From positions 1 to 57,904 of the forward strand of contig NW_027018204.1 of assembly GCF_032854445.1 (NCBI RefSeq): 57,904 nt of DNA, written 5' to 3'. Below, piece after piece: positions 25,955 to 38,600 of the stretch (position 1 is its first letter; each line of letters starts with the position of its first letter). The position numbers and the translations under genes were made by a program. Source of the stretch: Liolophura sinensis. Taxonomy: Eukaryota > Mollusca > Polyplacophora > Chitonida > Chitonidae. The notes beneath the pieces were generated by a model, which was not told the DNA's origin, searched no databases, and saw nothing but the letters and a program-made list of their open reading frames with translations.

Positions 25955-28153
25955 TGTGTTTTTTATGTACGAATGGTGTGGTTTTTCTACACGTAGATAA
26001 AGACATTGAGATTGTCTTGGACTTAGAAGTAAGACAATTGCTGGATGAGTTAAATGGGCTTAGCCCAAAGATTTGACGTCTTCTGGGCTACCGAAGGGCA
26101 CATAACGTATAGTTAAAAGTTGAATATAGTAACGACCAGTCGCGATTGTGCATAGTACAGTGTATCCGATTTCAATTAACAAAAAGACCAGGCAAAAATG
26201 CAAAAGTGGAAAAACTGTTCCAGTGCTGCTGGTAAGAGACCAGTCCGACGTATTTTGTCACGAGAAATCGAATGGTGCAAACCGCGTTGCTCTCCGACCA
26301 ATACTTTTGGCTGTAGCGACAATTGAATGATCATTGATGTCATAGTCACGTGCCCAGCAACGGCTCTTACTCCATGGAAACCAGGGAAATTTGCAATTTT
26401 TTAACAGCTGCCGATGCCTGGCCCAATTCCGCATCTATAAGAACCTTATAAATGTGGTTCAGTGATCAGTTGTACTTTTTACAGCAGACTGTATCTAGTA
26501 CATTGTGTTTTTTATGTACGAATGGTGTGGTTTTTCTACACGTAGATAAAGACATTGAGATTGTCTTGGACTGAAAAGTAAGACAATTGCTGGATGAGTT
26601 AAATGGGCTTAGCCCAAAGATTTGACGTCTTCTGGGCTACCGAAGGGCACATAACGTATAGTTAAAAGTTGAATATAGTAACGACCAGTCCCGATTGTGC
26701 ATAGTACAGTGTATCCGATTTCAATTAACAAAAAGACCAGGCAAAAATACAAAAGTGGAAAAACTGTTCCAGTGCTGCTGGTAAGAGGCTAATCCGACGT
26801 ATTTTGTCACGAGAAATCGAATGGTGCAAACCGCGTTGCTCTCGGACTAATACTTTTGGCTGTAGCGACAATTGAATGATCATTGATGTCATAGTCACGT
26901 GCCCAGCAACGGCTCTTACTCCATGGAAACCAGGGAAATATGCAATTTTTTAACAGCTGCCGATGCCTGGCCCAATTCCGCATCTATTAGAACCTTATAA
27001 ATGTGGTTCAGTGATCAGTTGTACTTTTTACAGCAGACTGTATCTAGTACATTGTGTTTTTTATGTACGAATGGTGTGGTTTTTCTACACGTAGATAAAG
27101 ACATTGAGATTGTCTTGGACTTAAAAGTAAGACAATTGCTGGGTGAGTTAAATGGGCTTAGCCCAAAGATTTGACGTCTTCTGGGCTACAGAAGGGCACA
27201 TAACTTATAGTCAAAAGTTGAATATAATAATGACCAGTCGCGATTGTACATAGTAGATTGTATCCGATTTCAAATTAACAAAAAGACCAGGCAAAAATGC
27301 AAAAGTGGAAAGACTGTTCCAGTGCTGCTGGTAAGAGGCTAATCCGACGTATTTTGTGACGAGAAATCGAATGGTGCAAACCGCGTTGCTCTCCGACCAA
27401 TACTTTTGGCTGTAGCGACAATTGAATGATCATTGATGTCATAGTCACGTGCCCAGCAACGGCTCTTACTCCATGGAAACCAGGGAAATTTGCAATTTTT
27501 TAAACAGCCGCCGATGCCTGGGCCAATTCCGCATTTTTTAGAACCTTATTGATGTGGTTCAGTGATCAGTTGTTCTTTTTACAGCAGACTGTATCTAGTA
27601 CCTTGTGTTTTTTTATGTACAAATGGTGTGGTTTTTCTACACATAGATAAAGACATTGAGATTGTCTTGGACTTAAAAGTAAGACAATTGCTGGATGAGT
27701 TAAATGGGCTTAGCCCAAAGATTTGACGTCTTCTGGGCTACCGAAGGGCACATAACGTATAGTTAAAAGTTGAATATAGTAACGACCAGTCGCGATTGTG
27801 CATAGTACAGTGTAGCCGATTTCAATTAACAAAAAGACCAGGCAAAAATGCAAAAGTGGAAAAACTGTTCCAGTGCTGCTGGTAAGAGGCTAATCCGACG
27901 TATTTTGTCACGAGAAATCGAATGGTGCAAACCGCGTTGCTCTCCGACTAATACTTTTGGCTGTAGCGACAATTGAATGATCATTGATGTCATAGTCACG
28001 TGCCCAGCAACGGCTCTTACTCCATGGAAACCAGGGAAATATGCAATTTTTTAACAGCTGCCGATGCCTGGCCCAATTCCGCATCTATTAGAACCTTATA
28101 AATGTGGTTCAGTGATCAGTTGTACTTTTTACAGCAGACTGTATCTAGTACAT

Positions 28154-29802
28154 TGTGTTTTTTATGTACGAATGGTGTGGTTTTTCTACACGTAGATAAA
28201 GACATTGAGATTGTCTTGGACTTAAAAGTAAGACAATTGCTGGGTGAGTTAAATGGGCTTAGCCCAAAGATTTGACGTCTTCTGGGCTACAGAAGGGCAC
28301 ATAACTTATAGTCAAAAGTTGAATATAGTAATAACCAGTCGCGATTGTACATAGTAGATTGTATCCGAATTCAAATTAACAAAAAGACCAGGCAAAAATG
28401 CAAAAGTGGAAAAGCTGTTCCAGTGCTGCTAGTAAGAGGCTAATCCGACGTATTTTGTGACGAGAAATCGAATGGTGCAAACCGCGTTGCTCTCCGACCA
28501 ATACTTTTGGCTGTAGCGACAATTGAATGATCATTGATGTCATAGTCACGTGCCCAGCAACGGCTCTTACTCCATGGAAACCAGGGAAATTTGCAATTTT
28601 CTAAACAGCTGCCGATGCCTAGGCCAATTCCGCATCTTTTAGAACCTTATTGATGTGGTTCAGTGATCAGTTGTACTTTTTACAGCAGACTGTATCTAGT
28701 ACATTGTGTTTTTTATGTACAAATGGTGTGGTTTTTCTACACGTAGATAAAGACATTGAGATTGTCTTGGACTGAAAAGTAAGACAATTGCTGGATGAGT
28801 TAAATGGGCTTAGCCCAAAGATTTGACGTCTTCTGGGCTACCGAAGGGCACATAACGTATAGTTAAAAGTTGAATATAGTAACGACCAGTCCCGATTGTG
28901 CATAGTACAGTGTATCCGAATTCAATTAACAAAAAGACCAGGCAAAAATACAAAAGTGGAAAAACTGTTCCAGTGCTGCTGGTAAGAGGCTAATCCGACG
29001 TATTTTGTCACGAGAAATCGAATGGTGCAAAAAGCGTTGCTCTCCGACTAATACTTTTGGCTGTAGTGACAATTGAATGATCATTGATGTCATAGTCACG
29101 TGCCCAGCAACGGCTCTTACTCCATGGAAACCAGGGAAATATGCAATTTTTTAACAGCTGCCGATGCCTGGCCCATGTCCGCATCTATTAGAACCTTATA
29201 AATGTGGTTCAGTGATCAGTTGTACTTTTTACAGCAGACTGTATCTAGTACATTGTGTTTTTTATGTACGAATGGTGTGGTTTTTCTACACGTAGATAAA
29301 GACATTGAGATTGTCTTGGACTGAAAAGTAAGACAATTGCTGGATGAGTTAAATGGGCTTAGCCCAAAGATTTGACGTCTTCTGGGCTACCGAAGGGCAC
29401 ATAACGTATAGTTAAAAGTTGAATATAGTAACGACCAGTCCCGAATGTGCATAGTACAGTGTATCCGATTTCAATTAACAAAAAGACCAGGCAAAAATAC
29501 AAAAGTGGAAAAACTGTTCCAGTGCTGCTGGTAAGAGGCTAATCCGACGTATTTTGTCACGAGAAATCGAATGGTGCAAACCGCGTTGCTCTCGGACTAA
29601 TACTTTTGGCTGTAGCGACAATTGAATGATCATTGATGTCATAGTCACGTGCCCAGCAACGGCTCTTACTCCATGGAAACCAGGGAAATATGCAATTTTC
29701 TAACAGCTGCCGATGCCTGGCCCAATTCCGCATCTATTAGAACCTTATAAATGTGGTTCAGTGATCAGTTGTACTTTTTACAGCAGACTGTATCTAGTAC
29801 AT
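28154..29802 (+). repeat. C'-B-A trimer, copy 1
   Basis: Three monomers followed immediately by a copy that I read as identical or nearly so at 29803-31451 (offset 1649). Shared rare states are agtaataacc, gctagtaag, cctaggcc, aaaaagcg with cacgtgcc, cccatgtccgc, and ttttctaacag. Confidence 0.92.
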
Positions 29803-31451
29803 TGTGTTTTTTATGTACGAATGGTGTGGTTTTTCTACACGTAGATAAAGACATTGAGATTGTCTTGGACTTAAAAGTAAGACAATTGCTGGGTGAGTTA
29901 AATGGGCTTAGCCCAAAGATTTGACGTCTTCTGGGCTACAGAAGGGCACATAACTTATAGTCAAAAGTTGAATATAGTAATAACCAGTCGCGATTGTACA
30001 TAGTAGATTGTATCCGAATTCAAATTAACAAAAAGACCAGGCAAAAATGCAAAAGTGGAAAAGCTGTTCCAGTGCTGCTAGTAAGAGGCTAATCCGACGT
30101 ATTTTGTGACGAGAAATCGAATGGTGCAAACCGCGTTGCTCTCCGACCAATACTTTTGGCTGTAGCGACAATTGAATGATCATTGATGTCATAGTCACGT
30201 GCCCAGCAACGGCTCTTACTCCATGGAAACCAGGGAAATTTGCAATTTTCTAAACAGCTGCCGATGCCTAGGCCAATTCCGCATCTTTTAGAACCTTATT
30301 GATGTGGTTCAGTGATCAGTTGTACTTTTTACAGCAGACTGTATCTAGTACATTGTGTTTTTTATGTACAAATGGTGTGGTTTTTCTACACGTAGATAAA
30401 GACATTGAGATTGTCTTGGACTGAAAAGTAAGACAATTGCTGGATGAGTTAAATGGGCTTAGCCCAAAGATTTGACGTCTTCTGGGCTACCGAAGGGCAC
30501 ATAACGTATAGTTAAAAGTTGAATATAGTAACGACCAGTCCCGATTGTGCATAGTACAGTGTATCCGAATTCAATTAACAAAAAGACCAGGCAAAAATAC
30601 AAAAGTGGAAAAACTGTTCCAGTGCTGCTGGTAAGAGGCTAATCCGACGTATTTTGTCACGAGAAATCGAATGGTGCAAAAAGCGTTGCTCTCCGACTAA
30701 TACTTTTGGCTGTAGTGACAATTGAATGATCATTGATGTCATAGTCACGTGCCCAGCAACGGCTCTTACTCCATGGAAACCAGGGAAATATGCAATTTTT
30801 TAACAGCTGCCGATGCCTGGCCCATGTCCGCATCTATTAGAACCTTATAAATGTGGTTCAGTGATCAGTTGTACTTTTTACAGCAGACTGTATCTAGTAC
30901 ATTGTGTTTTTTATGTACGAATGGTGTGGTTTTTCTACACGTAGATAAAGACATTGAGATTGTCTTGGACTGAAAAGTAAGACAATTGCTGGATGAGTTA
31001 AATGGGCTTAGCCCAAAGATTTGACGTCTTCTGGGCTACCGAAGGGCACATAACGTATAGTTAAAAGTTGAATATAGTAACGACCAGTCCCGAATGTGCA
31101 TAGTACAGTGTATCCGATTTCAATTAACAAAAAGACCAGGCAAAAATACAAAAGTGGAAAAACTGTTCCAGTGCTGCTGGTAAGAGGCTAATCCGACGTA
31201 TTTTGTCACGAGAAATCGAATGGTGCAAACCGCGTTGCTCTCGGACTAATACTTTTGGCTGTAGCGACAATTGAATGATCATTGATGTCATAGTCACGTG
31301 CCCAGCAACGGCTCTTACTCCATGGAAACCAGGGAAATATGCAATTTTCTAACAGCTGCCGATGCCTGGCCCAATTCCGCATCTATTAGAACCTTATAAA
31401 TGTGGTTCAGTGATCAGTTGTACTTTTTACAGCAGACTGTATCTAGTACAT
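29803..31451 (+). repeat. C'-B-A trimer, copy 2
   Basis: Direct tandem copy of 28154-29802. The rare cccatgtccgc, seen in the B unit of each copy and not noticed elsewhere in the window, shows that the trimer was copied as a block after that variant arose. Confidence 0.92.
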
Positions 31452-33102
31452 TGTGTTTTTTATGTACGAATGGTGTGGTTTTTCTACACGTAGATAAAGA
31501 CATTGAGATTGTCTTGGACTTAAAAGTAAGACAATTGCTGGGTGAGTTAAATGGGCTTAGCCCAAAGATTTGACGTCTTCTGGGCTACAGAAGGGCACAT
31601 AACTTATAGTCAAAAGTTGAATATAGTAATGACCAGTCGCGATTGTACATAGTAGATTGTATCCGATTTCAAATTAACAAAAAGACCAGGCAAAAATGCA
31701 AAAGTGGAAAAACTGTTCCAGTGCTGCTGGTAAGAGGCTAATCCGACGTATTTTGTCACGAGAAATCGAATGGGGCAAACCGCGTTGCTCTCCGACCAAT
31801 ACTTTTGGCTGTAGCGACAATTGAATGATCATTGATGTCATAGTCACGTGCCCAGCAACGGCTCTTACTCCATGGAAACCAGGGAAATTTGCAATTTTTT
31901 AAACAGCTGCCGATGCCTGGGCCATTTCCGCATCTTTTAGAACCTTATTGATGTGCGTCAGTGATCAGTTGTACTTTTTACAGCAGACTGTATCTAGTAC
32001 ATTGTGTTTTTTATGTACAAATGGTGTGGTTTTTCTACACGTAGATAAAGACATTGAGATTGTCTTGGACTTAGAAGTAAGACAATTGCTGGGTGAGTTA
32101 AATGGGCTTAGCCCAAAGATTTGACGTCTTCTGGGCTACAGAAGGGCACATAACTTACAGTCAAAAGTTGAATATAGTAATGACCAATCGCGATTGTACA
32201 TAGTAGATTGTATCCGATTTCAAATTAACAAAAAGACCAGGCAAAAATGCAAAAGTGGAAAAACTGTTCCAGTGCTGCTGGTAGGAGGCTAATCCGACGT
32301 ATTTTGTGACGAGAAATCGAATGGTGCAAACCGCGTTGCTCTCCGACCAATACTTTTGGCTGTAGCGACAATTGAATGATCATTGATGTCATAGTCACGT
32401 GCCCAGCAACGGCTCTTACTCCATGGAAACCAGGGAAATTTGCAATTTTTTAAACAGCTGCCGATGCCTGGCCCAATTCCGCATCTATTAGAACCTTATA
32501 GATGTGGGTCAGTGATCAGTTGTACTTTTTACAGCAGACTGTATCTAGTACCTTGTGTTTTTTATGTACGAATGGTGTGGTTTTTCTACACGTAGATAAA
32601 GACATTGAGATTGTCTTGGACTTAAAAGTAAGACAATTGCTGGATGAGTTAAATGGGCTTAGCCCAAAGATTTGACGTCTTCTGGGCTACCGAAGGGCAC
32701 ATAACGTATAGTTAAAAGTTGAATATAGTAACGACCAGTCGCGATTGTGCATAGTACAGTGTATCCGATTTTAATTAACAAAAAGACCAGGCAAAAATAC
32801 AAAAGTGGAAAAACTGTTCCAGTGCTGCTGGTAAGAGGCTAATCCGACGTATTTTGTGACGAGAAATCGAATGGTGCAAACCGCGTTGCTCTCCGACCAA
32901 TACTTTTGGCTGTAGCGACAATTGAATGATCATTGATGTCATAGTCACGTGCCCAGCAACGGCTCTTACTCCATGGAAACCAGGGAAATATGCAATTTTT
33001 TAACAGCTGCCGATGCCTGGGCCAATTCCGCATCTTTTACAATCTTATTGATGTGGGTCAGTGATCAGTTGTACTTTTTACAGCAGACTGTATCTAGTAC
33101 AT
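30903..33102 (+). repeat. A-C-D-E cassette, third occurrence
   Basis: Four monomers repeated at 34201-36400 (offset 3298). Shared rare states are tcacgagaaatcgaatgggg in the C unit, gctggtaggaggc in the D unit, and gattttaattaac with ttttacaatc in the E unit. The same subtype order also occurs at 1651, 4397 and 45745. Confidence 0.9.
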
Positions 33103-33651
33103 TGTGTTTTTTATGTACAAATGGTGTGGTTTTTCTACACATAGATAAAGACATTGAGATTGTCTTGGACTTAAAAGTAAGACAATTGCTGGATGAGTTA
33201 AATGGGCTTAGCCCAAAGATTTGACGTCTTCTGGGCTACCGAAGGGCACATAACGTATAGTTAAAAGTTGAATATAGTAACGACCAGTCGCGATTGTGCA
33301 TAGTACAGTGTAGCCGATTTCAATTAACAAAAAGACCAGGCAAAAATGCAAAAGTGGAAAAACTGTTCCAGTGCTGCTGGTAAGAGGCTAATCCGACGTA
33401 TTTTGTCACGAGAAATCGAATGGTGCAAACCGCGTTGCTCTCCGACTAATACTTTTGGCTGTAGCGACAATTGAATGATCATTGATGTCATAGTCACGTG
33501 CCCAGCAACGGCTCTTACTCCATGGAAACCAGGGAAATATGCAATTTTTTAACAGCTGCCGATGCCTGGCCCAATTCCGCATCTATTAGAACCTTATAAA
33601 TGTGGTTCAGTGATCAGTTGTACTTTTTACAGCAGACTGTATCTAGTACAT

Positions 33652-34200
33652 TGTGTTTTTTATGTACGAATGGTGTGGTTTTTCTACACGTAGATAAAGA
33701 CATTGAGATTGTCTTGGACTTAAAAGTAAGACAATTGCTGGGTGAGTTAAATGGGCTTAGCCCAAAGATTTGACGTCTTCTGGGCTACAGAAGGGCACAT
33801 AACTTATAGTCAAAAGTTGAATATAGTAACGACCAGTCCCGATTGTGCATAGTACAGTGTATCCGAATTCAATTAACAAAAAGACCAGGCAAAAATACAA
33901 AAGTGGAAAAACTGTTCCAGTGCTGCTGGTAAGAGGCTAATCCGACGTATTTTGTCACGAGAAATCGAATGGTGCAAAAAGCGTTGCTCTCCGACTAATA
34001 CTTTTGGCTGTAGTGACAATTGAATGATCATTGATGTCATAGTCACGTGCCCAGCAACGGCTCTTACTCCATGGAAACCAGGGAAATATGCAATTTTTTA
34101 ACAGCTGCCGATGCCTGGCCCAATTCCGCATCTATTAGAACCTTATAAATGTGGTTCAGTGATCAGTTGTACTTTTTACAGCAGACTGTATCTAGTACAT
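33652..34200 (+). repeat. Chimeric monomer, C head and B body
   Basis: The head has ggtgagtta, ctacagaag and cttatagtc (C or C'). From agtaacgaccagtcccgatt onward it has B states, including gaattcaatt, aatacaaaag and aaaaagcg. The switch lies between about 33811 and 33830. The order here is E, C/B, A, while at 27604-29802 it is E, C', B, A, so this unit equals C' plus B minus one monomer length. Confidence 0.85.
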
Positions 34201-37200
34201 TGTGTTTTTTATGTACGAATGGTGTGGTTTTTCTACACGTAGATAAAGACATTGAGATTGTCTTGGACTGAAAAGTAAGACAATTGCTGGATGAGTTAAA
34301 TGGGCTTAGCCCAAAGATTTGACGTCTTCTGGGCTACCGAAGGGCACATAACGTATAGTTAAAAGTTGAATATAGTAACGACCAGTCCCGAATGTGCATA
34401 GTACAGTGTATCCGATTTCAATTAACAAAAAGACCAGGCAAAAATACAAAAGTGGAAAAACTGTTCCAGTGCTGCTGGTAAGAGGCTAATCCGACGTATT
34501 TTGTCACGAGAAATCGAATGGTGCAAACCGCGTTGCTCTCGGACTAATACTTTTGGCTGTAGCGACAATTGAATGATCATTGATGTCATAGTCACGTGCC
34601 CAGCAACGGCTCTTACTCCATGGAAACCAGGGAAATATGCAATTTTCTAACAGCTGCCGATGCCTGGCCCAATTCCGCATCTATTAGAACCTTATAAATG
34701 TGGTTCAGTGATCAGTTGTACTTTTTACAGCAGACTGTATCTAGTACATTGTGTTTTTTATGTACGAATGGTGTGGTTTTTCTACACGTAGATAAAGACA
34801 TTGAGATTGTCTTGGACTTAAAAGTAAGACAATTGCTGGGTGAGTTAAATGGGCTTAGCCCAAAGATTTGACGTCTTCTGGGCTACAGAAGGGCACATAA
34901 CTTATAGTCAAAAGTTGAATATAGTAATGACCAGTCGCGATTGTACATAGTAGATTGTATCCGATTTCAAATTAACAAAAAGACCAGGCAAAAATGCAAA
35001 AGTGGAAAAACTGTTCCAGTGCTGCTGGTAAGAGGCTAATCCGACGTATTTTGTCACGAGAAATCGAATGGGGCAAACCGCGTTGCTCTCCGACCAATAC
35101 TTTTGGCTGTAGCGACAATTGAATGATCATTGATGTCATAGTCACGTGCCCAGCAACGGCTCTTACTCCATGGAAACCAGGGAAATTTGCAATTTTTTAA
35201 ACAGCTGCCGATGCCTGGGCCATTTCCGCATCTTTTAGAACCTTATTGATGTGCGTCAGTGATCAGTTGTACTTTTTACAGCAGACTGTATCTAGTACAT
35301 TGTGTTTTTTATGTACAAATGGTGTGGTTTTTCTACACGTAGATAAAGACATTGAGATTGTCTTGGACTTAGAAGTAAGACAATTGCTGGGTGAGTTAAA
35401 TGGGCTTAGCCCAAAGATTTGACGTCTTCTGGGCTACAGAAGGGCACATAACTTACAGTCAAAAGTTGAATATAGTAATGACCAATCGCGATTGTACATA
35501 GTAGATTGTATCCGATTTCAAATTAACAAAAAGACCAGGCAAAAATGCAAAAGTGGAAAAACTGTTCCAGTGCTGCTGGTAGGAGGCTAATCCGACGTAT
35601 TTTGTGACGAGAAATCGAATGGTGCAAACCGCGTTGCTCTCCGACCAATACTTTTGGCTGTAGCGACAATTGAATGATCATTGATGTCATAGTCACGTGC
35701 CCAGCAACGGCTCTTACTCCATGGAAACCAGGGAAATTTGCAATTTTTTAAACAGCTGCCGATGCCTGGCCCAATTCCGCATCTATTAGAACCTTATAGA
35801 TGTGGGTCAGTGATCAGTTGTACTTTTTACAGCAGACTGTATCTAGTACCTTGTGTTTTTTATGTACGAATGGTGTGGTTTTTCTACACGTAGATAAAGA
35901 CATTGAGATTGTCTTGGACTTAAAAGTAAGACAATTGCTGGATGAGTTAAATGGGCTTAGCCCAAAGATTTGACGTCTTCTGGGCTACCGAAGGGCACAT
36001 AACGTATAGTTAAAAGTTGAATATAGTAACGACCAGTCGCGATTGTGCATAGTACAGTGTATCCGATTTTAATTAACAAAAAGACCAGGCAAAAATACAA
36101 AAGTGGAAAAACTGTTCCAGTGCTGCTGGTAAGAGGCTAATCCGACGTATTTTGTGACGAGAAATCGAATGGTGCAAACCGCGTTGCTCTCCGACCAATA
36201 CTTTTGGCTGTAGCGACAATTGAATGATCATTGATGTCATAGTCACGTGCCCAGCAACGGCTCTTACTCCATGGAAACCAGGGAAATATGCAATTTTTTA
36301 ACAGCTGCCGATGCCTGGGCCAATTCCGCATCTTTTACAATCTTATTGATGTGGGTCAGTGATCAGTTGTACTTTTTACAGCAGACTGTATCTAGTACAT
36401 TGTGTTTTTTATGTACAAATGGTGTGGTTTTTCTACACGTAAATAAAGACATTGAGATTGTCTTGGACTTAAAAGTAAGACAATTGCTGGATGAGTTAAA
36501 TGGGCTTAGCCCAAAGATTTGACGTCTTCTGGGCTACCGAAGGGCACATAACGTATAGTTAAAAGTTGAATATAGTAACGACCAGTCGCGATTGTGCATA
36601 GTACAGTGTATCCGATTTCAATTAACAAAAAGACCAAACAAAAATGCGAAAGTGGAAAAACTGTTCCAGTGCTGCTGGTAAGAGGCTAATCCGACGTATT
36701 TTGTCACGAGAAATCGAATGGTGCAAACCGCGTTGCTCTCCGACCAATACTTTTGGCTGTAGCGACAATTGAATGATCATTGATGTCATAGTCACGTGCC
36801 CAGCAACGGCTCTTACTCCATGGAAACCAGGGAAATTTGCAATTTTTTAAACAGCTGCCGATGCCTGGGCCATTTCCGCATCTTTTAGAACCTTATTGAT
36901 GTGCGTCAGTGATCAGTTGTACTTTTTACAGCAGACTGTATCTAGTACCTTGTGTTTTTTATGTACAAATGGTGTGGTTTTTCTACACGTAGATAAAGAC
37001 ATTGAGATTGTCTTGGACTTAGAAGTAAGACAATTGCTGGATGAGTTAAATGGGCTTAGCCCAAAGATTTGACGTCTTCTGGGCTACCGAAGGGCACATA
37101 ACGTATAGTTAAAAGTTGAATATAGTAACGACCAGTCGCGATTGTGCATAGTACAGTGTAGCCGATTTCAATTAACAAAAAGACCAGGCAAAAATGCAAA

Positions 37201-38600
37201 AGTGGAAAAACTGTTCCAGTGCTGCTGGTAATAGGCTAATCCGACGTATTTCGTGACGAGAAATCGAATGGTGCAAACCGCGTTGCTCTCCGACCAATAC
37301 TTTTGGCTGTAGCGACAATTGAATGATCATTGATGTCATAGTCACGTGCCCAGCAACGGCTCTTACTCCATGGAAACCAGGGAAATATGCAATTTTTTAA
37401 CAGCTGCCGATGCCTGGGCCAATTCCGCATCTTTTAGAATCTTATTTATGTGGGTCAGTGATCAGTTGTACTTTTTACAGCAGACTGTATCTAGTACTTT
37501 GTGTTTTTTATGTACAAATGGTGTGGTTTTTCTACACGTAGATAAAGACATTGAGATTGTCTTGGACTTAAAAGTAAGACAATTGCTGGATGAGTTAAAT
37601 GGGCTTAGCCCAAAGATTTGACGTCTTCTGGGCTACCGAAGGGCACATAACGTATAGTTAAAAGTTGAATATAGTAACGACCAGTCGCGAATGTGCATAG
37701 TACAGTGTAGCCGATTTCAATTAACAAAAAGACCAGGCAAAAATGCAAAAGTGGAAAAACTGTTCCAGTGCTGCTGGTAAGAGGCTAATCCGACGTATTT
37801 TGTCACGAGAAATCGAATGGTGCAAACCGCGTTGCTCTCCGACCAATACTTTTGGCTGTAGCGACAATTGAATGATCATTGATGTCATAGTCACGTGCCC
37901 AGCAACGGCTCTTACTCCATGGAAACCAGGGAAATTTGCAATTTTTTAAACTGCTGCCGATGCCTGGGCCAATTCCGCATCTTTTAGAACCTTATTGATG
38001 TGGGTCAGTGATCAGTTGTACTTTGTACAGCAGACTGTATCTAGTACCTTGTGTTTTTTATGTACAAATGGTGTGGTTTTTCTACACGTAGATAAAGACA
38101 TTGAGATTGTCTTGGACTTAAAAGTAAGACAATTGCTGGGTGAATTAAATGGGCTTAGCCCAAAGATTTGACGTCTTCTGGGCTACAGAAGGGCACATAA
38201 CTTATAGTCAAAAGTTGAGTATAGTCATGACCAGTCGCGATTGTACATAGTAGATTGTATCCGATTTCAAATTAACAAAAAGACCAGGCAAAAATGCAAA
38301 AGTGGAAAAACTGTTCCAGTGCTGCTGGTAAGAGGCTAATCCGACGTATTTTGTCACGAGAAATCGAATGGTGCAAACCACGTTGCTCTCCGACCAATAC
38401 TTTTGGCTGTAGCGACAATTGAATGATCATTGATGTCATAGTCACGTGCCCAGCAACGGCTCTTACTCCATGGAAACCAGGGAAATTTGCAATTTTTTAA
38501 ACAGCTGCCGATGCCTGGGCCATTTCCGCATCTTTTAGAACCTTATTGATGTGGTTCAGTGACCACTTGTACTTTTTACAGCAGACTGTATCTAGTACAT
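34201..38600 (+). repeat. Eight-monomer block A-C-D-E-I-J-K-L, copy 1
   Basis: Eight consecutive monomers matched by 45745-50145 at an offset of 11544 bp (21 monomers). Shared markers include actttgtacag at about 38021 and 49565 and tatttcgtg near 37248 and 48792. A private difference is tttggctgtagcgac at about 36750 here, against tttgactgtagcgac in the second copy. Confidence 0.9.

Larger units (their letters stand above)
20459..28153 (+). repeat. Array segment 4: monomers 39-52, A/H/E/B/F types
   Basis: Monomer starts: 20459, 21008, 21559, 22109, 22658, 23208, 23757, 24306, 24855, 25406, 25955, 26504, 27053, 27604. Order: A H E B F B F A H E/B F A H E. Lengths are tightly 549-551 bp and nearly free of stray indels. 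B units here carry aaaaagcg, tagtgacaatt, cacatgcc and gcgattttt; F units carry gtaagagacca. The B-F dimer at 22109 is repeated immediately at 23208. Monomer 48 (25406) is an E/B chimera. Only satellite sequence is seen. Confidence 0.93.
28154..34200 (+). repeat. Array segment 5: monomers 53-63, duplicated C'-B-A trimer then C-D-E
   Basis: Monomer starts: 28154, 28705, 29254, 29803, 30354, 30903, 31452, 32003, 32554, 33103, 33652. Order: C' B A C' B A C D E E C/B. The first trimer (28154-29802) is followed by a copy (29803-31451) at an offset of 1649 bp, marked by the rare cccatgtccgc in the B unit at about 29172 and 30821 and by ttttctaacag in both A units. The last monomer is a C/B chimera. 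No non-satellite sequence is present. Confidence 0.93.

Noticed and set aside
32949-33224. 91-codon + strand reading frame repeated in many monomers (also at 36247, 37346, 47791, 48890, 50541, 51641, 52740 and 18106)
   Set aside because: It is a by-product of the tandem repeat. It starts at GTG, overlaps an opposite-strand frame, and in A and B monomers is closed by gactga in place of gactta. It shows no recognisable domain.
36137-36331. 64-codon - strand reading frame present in well over a dozen monomers
   Set aside because: It does begin with ATG, but its conservation simply mirrors the satellite. One-base length differences (tttttaacag or tttttaaacag) shift it in about half the units, and it has no recognisable motif.
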